Assembly (NCBI RefSeq): GCF_035918235.1
Contig: NZ_CP109485.1
Location: 2,418,001 to 2,482,000 of the forward strand
Length of the DNA: 64,000 nt
Direction of reading: 5' to 3'
DNA from: Streptomyces sp. NBC_01445
GTDB lineage: Bacteria > Actinomycetota > Actinomycetes > Streptomycetales > Streptomycetaceae
Positions 48,358 through 56,562 of this stretch are shown here, one piece after another. Within the stretch, counting starts at the first letter, position 1; the number at the start of each line of letters is the position of its first letter. Made by a program: the position numbers and the translations under genes. The notes under the pieces were generated by a model. That model was not told the origin of the DNA and did no database searches. It saw nothing but the letters and a program-made list of their open reading frames with translations.

Positions 48358-49347
48358 GTGACTGCACAAACCATTGATACGAACACTGTCACGACGCTGG
48401 TAGCAGACGCCGGTGCGGCACCCTCCCTGCACAACGCACAGCCCTGGGCGTTCCGTTACGTTCGCAGCTCCGGCGTCCTGCGCCTGTACGCCGACCTGGC
48501 GCGCGACCTGCCACGGACCGACCCGGAGAAGCGAGGCCTTCATCTCGGGTGCGGCGCAGCGCTGCTCAATCTGCGCGTGGCCGCCGCTTCGGCGGGGCTG
48601 GAGCCAGTCGTCCGGCTACTCCCCGACCCGGACGACACAGACCTTCTCGCCGAGGTGCGGCTGAGCGACACCGCGCACCCTGACACGGCACTCGCCCGCC
48701 TGCGCCCGGCGATCCACCGCCGGCACTCCAGCCGCTTTCCCTACCGTGACGTCGAAATCCCTGCCGCCCTGAGGGAACGGATATTCGGCGCGGCCCGCGC
48801 TGAGGGCGCGCAGTTGCTGTTCCCAAGTGCCTGGCACGTGCAGGAAATCGTGGAATTGGCGGGTGACGCCGAGGGGCGGGAAGCAGACGACCCAGAGCTG
48901 CGCAGGGAAACGGTGCAGTGGACCCGCACAGAACCGGTCGATTCCGCCGAGGCGGCCGACGGCGTCCCCGCCGAGGCGTTCGGCCCCGGCCAACGCGGGA
49001 CCACAGCGCCGGTGCGCGACTTCACCGCCGGCCGTCCGATGCCACAACGTGGCTGGGCGACTTTCGAGAAGAACCCGCACGTCGCCCTGCTGGGTACAGA
49101 TCACGACGGGCCTGCCGACTGGCTGCGCGCGGGACAGGCACTGCAGCGTGTCCTGCTGCAGGCGACCATGGACGGGCTCGTCGCCTCGATGACCTCCCAG
49201 CCCCTGGAGTGGCCGGAAACCCGATGGGCGGCCCGCGACCCCCTCTCCGCCATGGCCCACGTACAGATGGTGCTCCGGCTCGGCTACGGCCCCGACGGCC
49301 CCGCGAGCCCTCGGCGACCGGTGGCCGAACTGCTCGACATCATCTGA
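48358..49347 (+). CDS. Acg-type nitroreductase family protein
   Basis: The 329-residue protein has the Acg/nitroreductase-like layout of mycobacterial DosR-regulon proteins (Rv2032, Rv3131). The N-terminus is VADAGAAPSLHNAQPWAFRY, then GLHLGCGAALLNLRVAAASA, RLRPAIHRRHSSRFPYRDVE and, in the second half, WLRAGQALQRVLLQATMDGL. The family binds FMN but may sequester it rather than reduce substrates. GTG start behind AAGGGA. Followed by the CBS-pair gene after 72 nt. Confidence 0.9.
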   Translation: MTAQTIDTNTVTTLVADAGAAPSLHNAQPWAFRYVRSSGVLRLYADLARDLPRTDPEKRGLHLGCGAALLNLRVAAASAGLEPVVRLLPDPDDTDLLAEVRLSDTAHPDTALARLRPAIHRRHSSRFPYRDVEIPAALRERIFGAARAEGAQLLFPSAWHVQEIVELAGDAEGREADDPELRRETVQWTRTEPVDSAEAADGVPAEAFGPGQRGTTAPVRDFTAGRPMPQRGWATFEKNPHVALLGTDHDGPADWLRAGQALQRVLLQATMDGLVASMTSQPLEWPETRWAARDPLSAMAHVQMVLRLGYGPDGPASPRRPVAELLDII

Positions 49348-49419
49348 GAAGGGTGTGTCGGAACACCTGCGTCACGGTGCAAAGAGAGCGGTCGGAACTC
49401 GATGGCAAGGAGTAGGCGC

Positions 49420-49878
49420 ATGAAGGTCTCGCAGGTGATGGCCTCTCCGCCCGTGTGCATCGCACCCAACGACTCCCTGGCCGAAGCGACCCGGCTGATG
49501 GCACAGTCAGCCGTCGGCTCCCTCCTCGTCATCGAGGACGGAGTGTTGCGCGGCATCGTCACCGACCGCGACATCGCTCTGCGTGGCTTGGGTGGTGGCC
49601 TGGCCCCGGAGACCCGGGTGGACGCGGTGATGTCGGCACGGGCGGTCGTCGTCGACGTCGACGACGACATTCAAGCGGCCTACCGGACGTTCCGCCGCAC
49701 CGGGGTACGCCGCCTGCCTGTGCTGCGCGAAGGCGAGGCGGTGGGTGTGCTCACGATCGATGATCTCTTCCTCGACGTCTTGCGGCGACTGGCGGACTTG
49801 CTGGGACCGGTCGCCTGGAGCGTACTGCGGGAGCCGCCCGGACCTCCGCATGAAGGTGGGGCTTCGGTTGAACCGTGA
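49420..49878 (+). CDS. CBS-domain protein (HRP1-like)
   Basis: The 152-residue protein is a bare CBS pair: MKVSQVMASPPVCIAPNDSL, LLVIEDGVLRGIVTDRDIAL, then VDAVMSARAVVVDVDDDIQA and RRLPVLREGEAVGVLTIDDL. It resembles hypoxic response protein 1 (Rv2626c) in size and order. GGAG lies 7 nt before the ATG; six codons upstream are also open. It likely senses adenylates or redox state in dormancy. Confidence 0.87.
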   Translation: MKVSQVMASPPVCIAPNDSLAEATRLMAQSAVGSLLVIEDGVLRGIVTDRDIALRGLGGGLAPETRVDAVMSARAVVVDVDDDIQAAYRTFRRTGVRRLPVLREGEAVGVLTIDDLFLDVLRRLADLLGPVAWSVLREPPGPPHEGGASVEP

Positions 49879-50028
49879 ATCGGACCCTCCGGAAACAACC
49901 GCTCTGCACGGGCTGCAGACAACTCTTGCCGGCTGTCGCCTTCCCCTGGACCGAAGTCCGCGCCAAAGCATCGAAACCAGCAGGCGGATCAAGCGCAGCC
50001 CGGCAGGCCGAACCGCTCCTGCAGGGAT

Positions 50029-50042
50029 GGGACCTTCGGGCC
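50029..50042. promoter_or_regulatory. DosR/OsdR-like box upstream of the USP gene
   Basis: GGGAC-CTTC-GGGCC; the left half equals the mycobacterial half-site GGGAC. About 100 nt before the start. Confidence 0.45.
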
Positions 50043-50142
50043 GGATCAGGCCCTCTCGGCCCTCCCCCGTCCAAGGCAGAGCAAGGAGGCTGGCTGTGTG
50101 GGCTCCGGCTCCCGGAACCCGACGCACCACAAGGAGGCCACC

Positions 50143-51023
50143 ATGACTCCTCACGTCACCGCCGGTGTGGACGGCTCCCCCGAAAGCCTCGCAGCCGCAG
50201 GCTGGGCCGCAAGGGAAGCTGTTCTGCGTGACGTACCGCTGCACCTTGTCCACGTGGAGGCGTGGCCGGTCGCCCCGGTTCCACTGGCGTTCACGCCGTC
50301 GACGGACGTCTGGTCCGAGAACCTGCTGCGTGACTCGGCGGACCGGGCACGCAAAGACCACCCCGGGCTGGAGGTCGTCACCGAGCATGCGCGTGGCCGT
50401 GCGGGGGACAAACTCACCGTCGCCGCGGACAAGGCCGATCTGACCGTACTCGGTTCGCGCGGGGTCGGCGGCTTTGTCGGCTTCCTCACCGGTTCGGTGT
50501 CCCTTGCCGTCGTCGCAGCGGCAACACAACCTGTGGTCCTGGTTCGAAGTGAGAATGGCACGCAGGCACCATCGGAACCAGCCATCACCGATCAAGGCTC
50601 GGGAGGCATCGTCCTGGGTCTCGACATCTACCATCCGTGCGACCCGCTCATCGCCTTCGCCTTCGGTGAGGCCGCCCGCAGGGGCGGGACCCTGCACGTC
50701 CTGCACAGCTGGGCCCTTCCCGCCTCGTACGGGTACGCGGCCATCACCGACCCTGGCATCGGCGTCGAGCTCGGCCGACACGCGTCCGAGGGTCTGACGG
50801 GGTTGCTGCGACCCGGGCGGCCCAGGTTCCCGGGGGTGCAGGTCACGAAAAAGGCCGTGGTCGGCGTGGCAGCCGGCGAACTTCTCCATGCTGCGCGGGG
50901 GCGGACCTGGTCATCGTGGGGCGTCAGCGGCGCCGCCTTCCGCTGGGACCTCATCTCGGCCATGTCGCACAGGCGGTGATCCACCACAGCGCAGCGCCGG
51001 TGGCCGTCGTCCCCTACGAGTGA
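50143..51023 (+). pseudogene. Universal stress protein with a one-base frameshift near its end
   Basis: Two USP domains. The first has AGVDGSPESLAAAGWAAREA and the ATP-binding signature GSRGVGGFVGFLTGSVS; the second begins GGIVLGLDIYHPCDPLIAFA. Near 50895 the frame is lost, and a neighbouring frame supplies the expected ending ADLVIVGRQRRRLPLGPHLG, HVAQAVIHHSAAPVAVVPYE. Adding one G to the run in GCGCGGGGGCGGAC restores a protein of about 292 residues. As written it ends in an abnormal tail (SSWGVSGAAFRWDLISAMSH). AAGGAGG precedes the ATG. Confidence 0.8.
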
Positions 51024-51053
51024 CCGCGCAACAGCGGGATCCCGGTTGCCCTG

Positions 51054-51351
51054 TCTCCCGGCGCTTCCACGGCCCTCGTATCGCGTCGATCATCCCCACG
51101 CTGAACATCCACACCGGGCGGAAGCGCAGGGTGTCGCTGTTGTGGCGCACGAAGTCCTTCGCCGACTCCAGCCACGCCTGTCATTGGATCGCGCTGCCGA
51201 GGACCAACGCCTCGAACGTGTCGGCGTCCCCCACCTCGGCCACCGGACACGCACAGGCGTCCACGCCGCTTGCGGTCAGGCGCGCTGCCAGGTGCCGTGC
51301 GATCTCGCGGGTCGAACTGTCTGCGGTGGCGCATCCGACCAGAAGTTTCAT
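51054..51351 (-). pseudogene. Flavodoxin-domain protein with a nonsense codon and missing C-terminus
   Basis: Reads MKLLVGCATADSSTREIARH, then ACPVAEVGDADTFEALVLGS and a TGA. The same frame continues QAWLESAKDFVRHNSDTLRF, RPVWMFSVGMIDAIRGPWKR before similarity ends. Related actinobacterial flavodoxins of DosR-like clusters continue through the stop position and for about 70 more residues. AGGTGGGAC precedes the ATG. It is the last member of the minus-strand run that starts with the alcohol dehydrogenase gene. Confidence 0.6.
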
Positions 51352-51407
51352 GTCCCACCTTGCGGTGTGAACCCGGTCGCTGAGCTGGAAGATCGGGACA
51401 GTGCTCG

Positions 51408-52292
51408 TCACGCGCGCTGCGGCACGATCGCCACCGGGCAGTCCGCGTGATGCAGCAGAGTGTGGCCCACGCGGCTGAGTTGGAGGCCGAAGTGTCCGTG
51501 CCGACGCTGGGTTCCGATGATCACAAGGTCCGCGGCGGCAGAGCGGTGCAGAAGCACCTTCCGCGCCGGCCCCTCGGGGGTCACCCGATGCACCTTGACG
51601 TCAGGGTGGTCCGCCATCGCCTCGTGGAGCACGGCGTCGAGCCGGGCCGACGCCTCGTCCTCGTGGTAACGCTCCGGTGCGTCGGCGAGCAGGGGGTGGT
51701 CCGTGGTCTCGTGCGCGGGGCAGCGCCAGGCCCGTACGGCATCGAGAGTGCACCCGCGCGACTCGGCCTCACGGAAGGCGAAGCGCACCGCCTCCGCGCC
51801 TGTGGCGGGGTCGCCCACGCCGAGCAGGATCCGCTCGTGCTGACCATGGAGTCCGGCCTTGTCACCGCGGACCACGATCGCCGGGCATTCGGCGCGAGCC
51901 GCCACCCCCAGGCCGACCGAGCCGAGGAGCAGGCCCACCAGTTCACCCCGGCCGCGTGATCCCGTCACCACCGCCGTCGCGTTTCGGGCTTCGCGCAACA
52001 GCGCGTAGACCGGGTCTTCCGGTAACGCCTCGGCCGAGACCTTCACATCTGGGTTGCGCCGCATGGCCCGCTCCGCGGCGGATCCGACGATGTTCTGCGC
52101 CGTCACTTGTTCGGAGGGCCGATCCAGGGTGCCCGGCAGAGCGGGGCCTTCGTAGCGCTCCCATCTGGAAGCGTGGACGAGCCGCAGAGGGACACCGAGC
52201 CGGGCCGCTTCGTCGACCGCCCAATCGATGGCCACAAGGCTCGAATCCGATCCGTCGACACCCACGATCAGGGGCAATTGCATCTTCCCCAC
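51408..52292 (-). CDS. Universal stress protein (tandem USP)
   Basis: The 294-residue protein has two USP domains. Domain 1 carries VGVDGSDSSLVAIDWAVDEA and the nucleotide-binding motif GSRGRGELVGLLLGSVG; domain 2 has RILLGVGDPATGAEAVRFAF and a degenerate motif GTQRRHGHFGLQLSRVG. Family members such as Rv1996 and Rv2623 bind ATP and slow growth under hypoxia. The GTG used gives MGKMQLPL; ATG three codons later is equally possible. Same strand and close to the PPOX gene (19 nt), so part of one operon. Confidence 0.9.
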   Translation of the reverse strand: MGKMQLPLIVGVDGSDSSLVAIDWAVDEAARLGVPLRLVHASRWERYEGPALPGTLDRPSEQVTAQNIVGSAAERAMRRNPDVKVSAEALPEDPVYALLREARNATAVVTGSRGRGELVGLLLGSVGLGVAARAECPAIVVRGDKAGLHGQHERILLGVGDPATGAEAVRFAFREAESRGCTLDAVRAWRCPAHETTDHPLLADAPERYHEDEASARLDAVLHEAMADHPDVKVHRVTPEGPARKVLLHRSAAADLVIIGTQRRHGHFGLQLSRVGHTLLHHADCPVAIVPQRA

Positions 52293-52311
52293 CGCCTTTC
52301 ACTGCACGTTG

Positions 52312-52752
52312 TCACGACGTGCCACGCGCCTCATGGGCCAAGGGCCATGCGCCGAGTTCGCTGCCGGTAACCAGCTCTGGCTCGATACGGAAGAAGATGT
52401 CATGGCAAGAGGCCCTCCAGGAGCGTGGGCCGGTCCGGCGCAGCCTCCCGTACTCGGCGGCGTCGGTCACCACTGTGGCGCGTCCGGTGACCACCACACT
52501 CCATCCGGAGTGCACAGCCGGATCGACTTCGTCCGCCTGGAAGGCGACCACCACACGGTCGATCGCGACCGCAAGCTGTGACTCTGCCGAAGTCCGCACC
52601 ACCACGGCGAAATCGGCATCAAGGCAGAAGGGGACGGGCAGCACCGCAGGAAGGGCGTGGCGCGTGTGGACGATTCGGCCGACGCGTGCCGTGGCCAGGA
52701 GCCGCAGGCACTCCTGCCGATCGAGTTCTCGAACGCCGTCCTTTTGATACAT
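52312..52752 (-). CDS. PPOX-fold (pyridoxamine 5'-phosphate oxidase family) protein
   Basis: The 146-residue protein has the split-barrel flavin/deazaflavin-binding fold: RELDRQECLRLLATARVGRI, LPAVLPVPFCLDADFAVVVR, VVVAFQADEVDPAVHSGWSV and a tail IFFRIEPELVTGSELGAWPL. Small PPOX proteins such as Rv0080 belong to the mycobacterial DosR regulon. ATG (MYQKDG) matches the family start; a GGGAGAG lies rather far upstream (12 nt). It follows the XRE-PPOX gene on the same strand. Confidence 0.82.
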   Translation of the reverse strand: MYQKDGVRELDRQECLRLLATARVGRIVHTRHALPAVLPVPFCLDADFAVVVRTSAESQLAVAIDRVVVAFQADEVDPAVHSGWSVVVTGRATVVTDAAEYGRLRRTGPRSWRASCHDIFFRIEPELVTGSELGAWPLAHEARGTS

Positions 52753-52874
52753 CACCGGGTTCAACTCTCCCGCGGTACAGATGCCGCGCTTCATTCCGTC
52801 GGAGCGAGAGCGACGGGTTCGCGGCCATCGGTCCAGGTCCACAGCTGAGTGGACCCCTGTCCACACCGACGGCT

Positions 52875-53570
52875 TCATCCCTCTCGGCACACCACGATCC
52901 GGCGCCCGCTGATGCTGTCCGGGTCAATGCGTACCCACATGTCACGCTCGCCCCCGGCCCAAGGAGCGCTGTAGGCGAGCGCGTTCAGCCGTCGCACGGC
53001 GTCGGCATCCGACACGGCCCTGGCGTGCCCCTGCAGCAGCACGCTCCAGCCTTGGCTCAGAGCCTCGTCGATGTGGTCGACCTCAAAGGCCACATGGGTG
53101 CCGACGGCGGTCGCGGGCGTCGCGTCCGGTGCCGTCCTGTAAGCGATCGCGCCATCGACGACGCTGTAGTTCAGGGGCATGACGAACGGCCCGGCCGGGC
53201 TGTCGATGGCGACCCTGCCCACACCGTGCGTCGACAGCCGCGCCCAGCACTCCTCCACACTCAGTTCGGTCAACTCGGGGTGGCGGGCTGCCCTGCCGAT
53301 GCCGGGTGGCAGGTCCACGTCGCCGCCGCGCAGCGCCGACAGGCGGATGTCCAGGACGTCGGCCAGCCGGATCAGGACGCTCATGCCCGGCATGGCGGTG
53401 GACTTCTCCTCCAGGTACTGCATGTACGCCGGTGCGATGCCCGCCCTGGCAGCCGTCTCCTCACGGGTCAGACCGAGTTCCTGGCGTCGTTGAGCGATGC
53501 GGCGCCCGATGTCGCCCTGTGCGCCGCTCGCCGGTACAGCCGCCGCGTTCGGTGATGCCTTTTCGGACAT
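52875..53570 (-). CDS. XRE helix-turn-helix fused to a PPOX-fold domain
   Basis: The 231-residue protein begins with an XRE-type HTH (IGRRIAQRRQELGLTREETA, IAPAYMQYLEEKSTAMPGMS, residues about 20-75). It continues as a PPOX-fold domain with CWARLSTHGVGRVAIDSPAG, TAVGTHVAFEVDHIDEALSQ and a C-terminal MWVRIDPDSISGRRIVV. The fusion suggests a DNA-binding protein that senses a flavin or similar cofactor. It lies 19 nt after the alcohol dehydrogenase gene and shares the OsdR-type operator region upstream of that gene. Confidence 0.88.
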   Translation of the reverse strand: MSEKASPNAAAVPASGAQGDIGRRIAQRRQELGLTREETAARAGIAPAYMQYLEEKSTAMPGMSVLIRLADVLDIRLSALRGGDVDLPPGIGRAARHPELTELSVEECWARLSTHGVGRVAIDSPAGPFVMPLNYSVVDGAIAYRTAPDATPATAVGTHVAFEVDHIDEALSQGWSVLLQGHARAVSDADAVRRLNALAYSAPWAGGERDMWVRIDPDSISGRRIVVCREG

Positions 53571-53589
53571 GGCTCTTCACCTCTTCCTG

Positions 53590-54660
53590 TCAGGAGGACC
53601 TGGTTGTCAGTGCGTCGTGCCGAGGCTCGCCGAGGACAACCTTGAGCGCGCCGGTGTCGGCGGCGCGCGAGAAGACGTCGTACGCCTCCTCCATGTCGTC
53701 GAGCGAGAAGCTGTGGGTGACCATGGACGACGCCGGCAGGCGACCGGCGGCCATCATGCGCAGCAGAGTGGGCGTGGAGTGCGTGTCGACCAGGCCGGTC
53801 GTGATCGTCACGTCCTTGATCCACAGGTCTTCGAGGTGGAGAGTCGCCGGCTTCCCGTGTACACCGACGTTGGCGACATGCCCGCCCGGTCGCACCATGC
53901 GCGTGCACAGTTCAAAGCTCTCCGGCACCCCCACGGCCTCGATCACCACATCGGCGCCCAGGCCCTGCGTGAGGTCCGCCACCAACTGCTCGGCCTCGTC
54001 GCCCGCGAGGGCCACGGCGTCGGCACCCAGATTCTTCGCGGCGTCGAGCCGGAAGGGGTCGAGGTCCACGGCAATGATCTTCTCGGGGGTGAAGAACCCT
54101 GCCGTGGCGATCGCCGCCAGCCCGATGGGACCGGTCCCGACCACGACGACGGTGTCTCCGGGCGCCACGCGCCCGTTGAGGACACCCACCTCGTAAGCGG
54201 TGGGGAAGATGTCGGCGAGCAGAACGGCGTCCTTGCTGTCCACCGTGCCCGGCAGAAGGTGGGTGGACAGGTCGGCATGGGGGACGCGGACGTATTCGGC
54301 CTGGGTGCCGTTGATCAGGTGGCCGAGAATCCAGCCGCCGCCGCCCCGGCACTGTCCGTACGTACCCTCCCGGCAGAAGCGGCATCGGCCGCATGCCGTG
54401 ATGCACGAGACCAGGACCCGGTCGCCTGGGCGGACACTGCGTACGTCGCTGCCCACCTCGACGATCTCACCGACGGCTTCGTGCCCGAGCACCGTGCCGG
54501 GACTCACCTCTGGCACGTCGCCCTTGAGGATGTGCAGATCCGTCCCGCAGATGGTCACGGCGTCGACGCGGACAACGACATCAGTGGCGTCCTGGATGCC
54601 TGGGTCCGGTACGTCCTCCCACGCGGACGTACCGGAGCCATGGAATACGAGTGCCTTCAT
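53590..54660 (-). CDS. Zinc-dependent alcohol dehydrogenase
   Basis: The 356-residue medium-chain dehydrogenase has the catalytic-zinc ligands in VTICGTDLHILKGD and VLGHEAVGEIVEVG, the structural-zinc cysteines in CGRCRFCREGTYGQC, and the Rossmann motif VVVGTGPIGLAAIATA. Family members oxidise or reduce alcohols and aldehydes with NAD(P); S. coelicolor has one in its OsdR regulon. GGGAGGAAG precedes the ATG. First gene of a minus-strand operon ADH - XRE-PPOX - PPOX - USP - flavodoxin relic. Confidence 0.94.
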   Translation of the reverse strand: MKALVFHGSGTSAWEDVPDPGIQDATDVVVRVDAVTICGTDLHILKGDVPEVSPGTVLGHEAVGEIVEVGSDVRSVRPGDRVLVSCITACGRCRFCREGTYGQCRGGGGWILGHLINGTQAEYVRVPHADLSTHLLPGTVDSKDAVLLADIFPTAYEVGVLNGRVAPGDTVVVVGTGPIGLAAIATAGFFTPEKIIAVDLDPFRLDAAKNLGADAVALAGDEAEQLVADLTQGLGADVVIEAVGVPESFELCTRMVRPGGHVANVGVHGKPATLHLEDLWIKDVTITTGLVDTHSTPTLLRMMAAGRLPASSMVTHSFSLDDMEEAYDVFSRAADTGALKVVLGEPRHDALTTRSS

Positions 54661-54834
54661 GGCGCTTCCTCCCGGTGCCTTCCGACCGTCAGTCATGCCG
54701 ATGACAGCGAGGCTCCTGCGCGCTTCCCTTCGACGTGGCGCCTGTTCCGACGGCGGCGGCTGTCGCTGCGCGGTTGTCCTTCTCTCGGAGCAGCCTCGTG
54801 TTTCCAGCGTGCCTTTACGCGAGGCTCCCCACAT

Positions 54835-54880
54835 GGGCCGGGCGGTCCCCATCGGCAGGCGATGCGGGGCCGTTCGGGCC
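54835..54880. promoter_or_regulatory. Two DosR/OsdR-like boxes between ADH operon and Rv1733c-like gene
   Basis: GGGCC-GGGC-GGTCC (54835-54848) and GGGCC-GTTC-GGGCC (54867-54880), 32 nt apart, in the divergent promoter region and about 175-210 nt from either start. Paired sites are usual for DosR. Confidence 0.5.
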
Positions 54881-55084
54881 AACCGCGAAGTCAGAGCAGG
54901 CAGAACCCGCTTCGCCCCTGCACCGGCGCTGCGACTGCCATACGAAACGCGGCACTGCGGACGGGTGCTTGACGCGATTGAGCACCACATGGCCCGGAAG
55001 CCGGTCTGGTCGGCCTCTGCCACCCCCGCCCTCCCGGGGTATCCCCTTCTTGTACTGGGGGAGGTGACGAGGAGGTGCAGCGCC

Positions 55085-55669
55085 ATGCGCAGGACCAAGC
55101 CACTGAGGTGCTGGCGGTGGCGGTGTCGGAGCAATCCGTTACGCCGCCGCGACGACATCGTCGAGACCTGGATCATCCTCGCCATGTGGGTGGTCATCAG
55201 CCTGGGCGGAGCTCTCGTCGGCGTGATCACCGCACAGGCCGCCGAAGCGTCGTTCGCACAACTGCGGCACGATCGGCACCCGGCCCGGGTCGTCCTCGTC
55301 GAGAGCACCACCCGTGCGATGCAGACGGAGGAAGGCAACACCAACCGCCCGGTTCGGGCGAAGATTCGATGGACGGCGCCGGACGGATCCGTCCGGACCG
55401 GCCGCGCCCCGGTGGACTCCGGCCGCAAGGCCGGTTCACGCGTCACAGTCTGGCTGGACAGCAACGGGCAGTTCACCGAGAAGCCGCCGGCCGCGAAAGC
55501 GGCTGCCGTCGAGGCGGGCACGCTCGGCACGGGTGCCGCACTCGCCTTCGGCGGTCTGGTCTTCGCCGCGGGGCGCCTCGCGCAGTGGCGACTCGACCAG
55601 CGGCGCTACGACCGGTGGGGTCGCGAGTGGGACCAAGTCGGGCCTCGTTGGGGGCGCAGGACGACATGA
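55085..55669 (+). CDS. Rv1733c-like transmembrane protein
   Basis: The 194-residue protein follows the plan of the M. tuberculosis DosR-regulon antigen Rv1733c. A basic N-terminus with NPLRRRDDIVE leads to a first membrane helix (WIILAMWVVISLGGALVGVI). An outside domain follows with HPARVVLVES and RAKIRWTAPDGSVRTGRAPV, SGRKAGSRVTVWLDSNGQFT, and a second helix (ALAFGGLVFAAGRLAQW) leads to a basic tail. The family's function is unknown. GGAGG stands 9 nt before the ATG. It is divergent from the ADH operon across a region with two OsdR-like boxes. Confidence 0.85.
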   Translation: MRRTKPLRCWRWRCRSNPLRRRDDIVETWIILAMWVVISLGGALVGVITAQAAEASFAQLRHDRHPARVVLVESTTRAMQTEEGNTNRPVRAKIRWTAPDGSVRTGRAPVDSGRKAGSRVTVWLDSNGQFTEKPPAAKAAAVEAGTLGTGAALAFGGLVFAAGRLAQWRLDQRRYDRWGREWDQVGPRWGRRTT

Positions 55670-55808
55670 CGCGGGCCTCGTCGACCCATGTGTGTGGCTG
55701 GCGTCCGGACCTGAGGCCGGGGGTGCCGGAGGAACATGCGGCAGCCACACATCCGACCGGGGCGAGCCCTGTCGGAGGCCGTGGGCGGTGCCATGCGGAC
55801 CGCCCGCA

Positions 55809-55822
55809 GGGCCGGGTGGCCC
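55809..55822. promoter_or_regulatory. DosR/OsdR-like box upstream of the cNMP-binding gene
   Basis: GGGCC-GGGT-GGCCC, arms perfect, 70 nt before the start - the same distance as the box before the third CBS-BON gene. Confidence 0.6.
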
Positions 55823-55892
55823 ATGGCGAGAAAGTCCTGCTCAGAGAGACCTTGGAGGTGGGAAGACCTCCGCTCGAGGAGAAGGCAGGACC

Positions 55893-56336
55893 ATGAACGC
55901 TTCTCCCACCGTCACGATGGTGCGGGCATTGCCCGCCGAATACAGGGAACGGCTGATGAGCGTCGCCCGCGAGGTGTCGTTCCCACAGGGCACCCGTCTG
56001 TTCAAGGAGGGCGGTCACGCCGACCGGTTCTGGATCATCCGCAGCGGCAATGTCTCTCTCGACCTCCATGTGCCGGGCCGCCGCGAAGCCGTCGTGGAGG
56101 CTCTCACCCACGATCAACTCGTCGGCTGGTCCTGGCTGTTCCCACCGCACACCTGGCACCTGGGCGCCGAGGCGACGAGCCCGGTTCGTGCCTACGAGTT
56201 CGATGCCGCCGCAGTGCATGACATGTGCCGGGAAGATCCAGCGCTCGCCGCTTCGGTGACCCAATGGGTGGGCAGCGTCGTCGCCCACCGGCTGCAGGCC
56301 ACGCGGACCCGACTGCTGGACCTGTATGCGCCTTAG
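55893..56336 (+). CDS. Single-domain cNMP-binding protein
   Basis: The 147-residue protein is a cyclic-nucleotide-binding (Crp N-terminal) domain: YRERLMSVAREVSFPQGTRL, FKEGGHADRFWIIRSGNVSL, VVEALTHDQLVGWSWLFPPH and EATSPVRAYEFDAAAVHDMC. It ends at RLLDLYAP where Crp proteins continue into an HTH, so it cannot bind DNA by itself. A ribosome-site-like AAGGCAGGA precedes ATG. Paralog of the frameshifted gene at 43601. Lies next to osdR and under its own OsdR-like box. Confidence 0.88.
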   Translation: MNASPTVTMVRALPAEYRERLMSVAREVSFPQGTRLFKEGGHADRFWIIRSGNVSLDLHVPGRREAVVEALTHDQLVGWSWLFPPHTWHLGAEATSPVRAYEFDAAAVHDMCREDPALAASVTQWVGSVVAHRLQATRTRLLDLYAP

Positions 56337-56471
56337 GGCAGCGGCAGTGCTCTTTGACCACCGAGTTCCCTCCGCGCGCATCGCCATGCAAGATCGCGTA
56401 TACATGGCCTCCCTCACTCGCAGGGCGGGGCCCGGCCACGCGGACCGCTCACCGTGCCGCTCATCCGAGCT

Positions 56472-56485
56472 GGGCCAGTCGGCCC
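56472..56485. promoter_or_regulatory. DosR/OsdR-like box upstream of osdR
   Basis: GGGCC-AGTC-GGCCC, arms perfect, 77 nt before the osdR start; would allow autoregulation as in mycobacteria. Confidence 0.6.
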
Positions 56486-56562
56486 TAGTGCATCCGGCCG
56501 CCGAGGGATAATGATCGTCGTCAGAGACAACCTGTGGTCCGCTCGGGGAACGAGGGGTCGTC

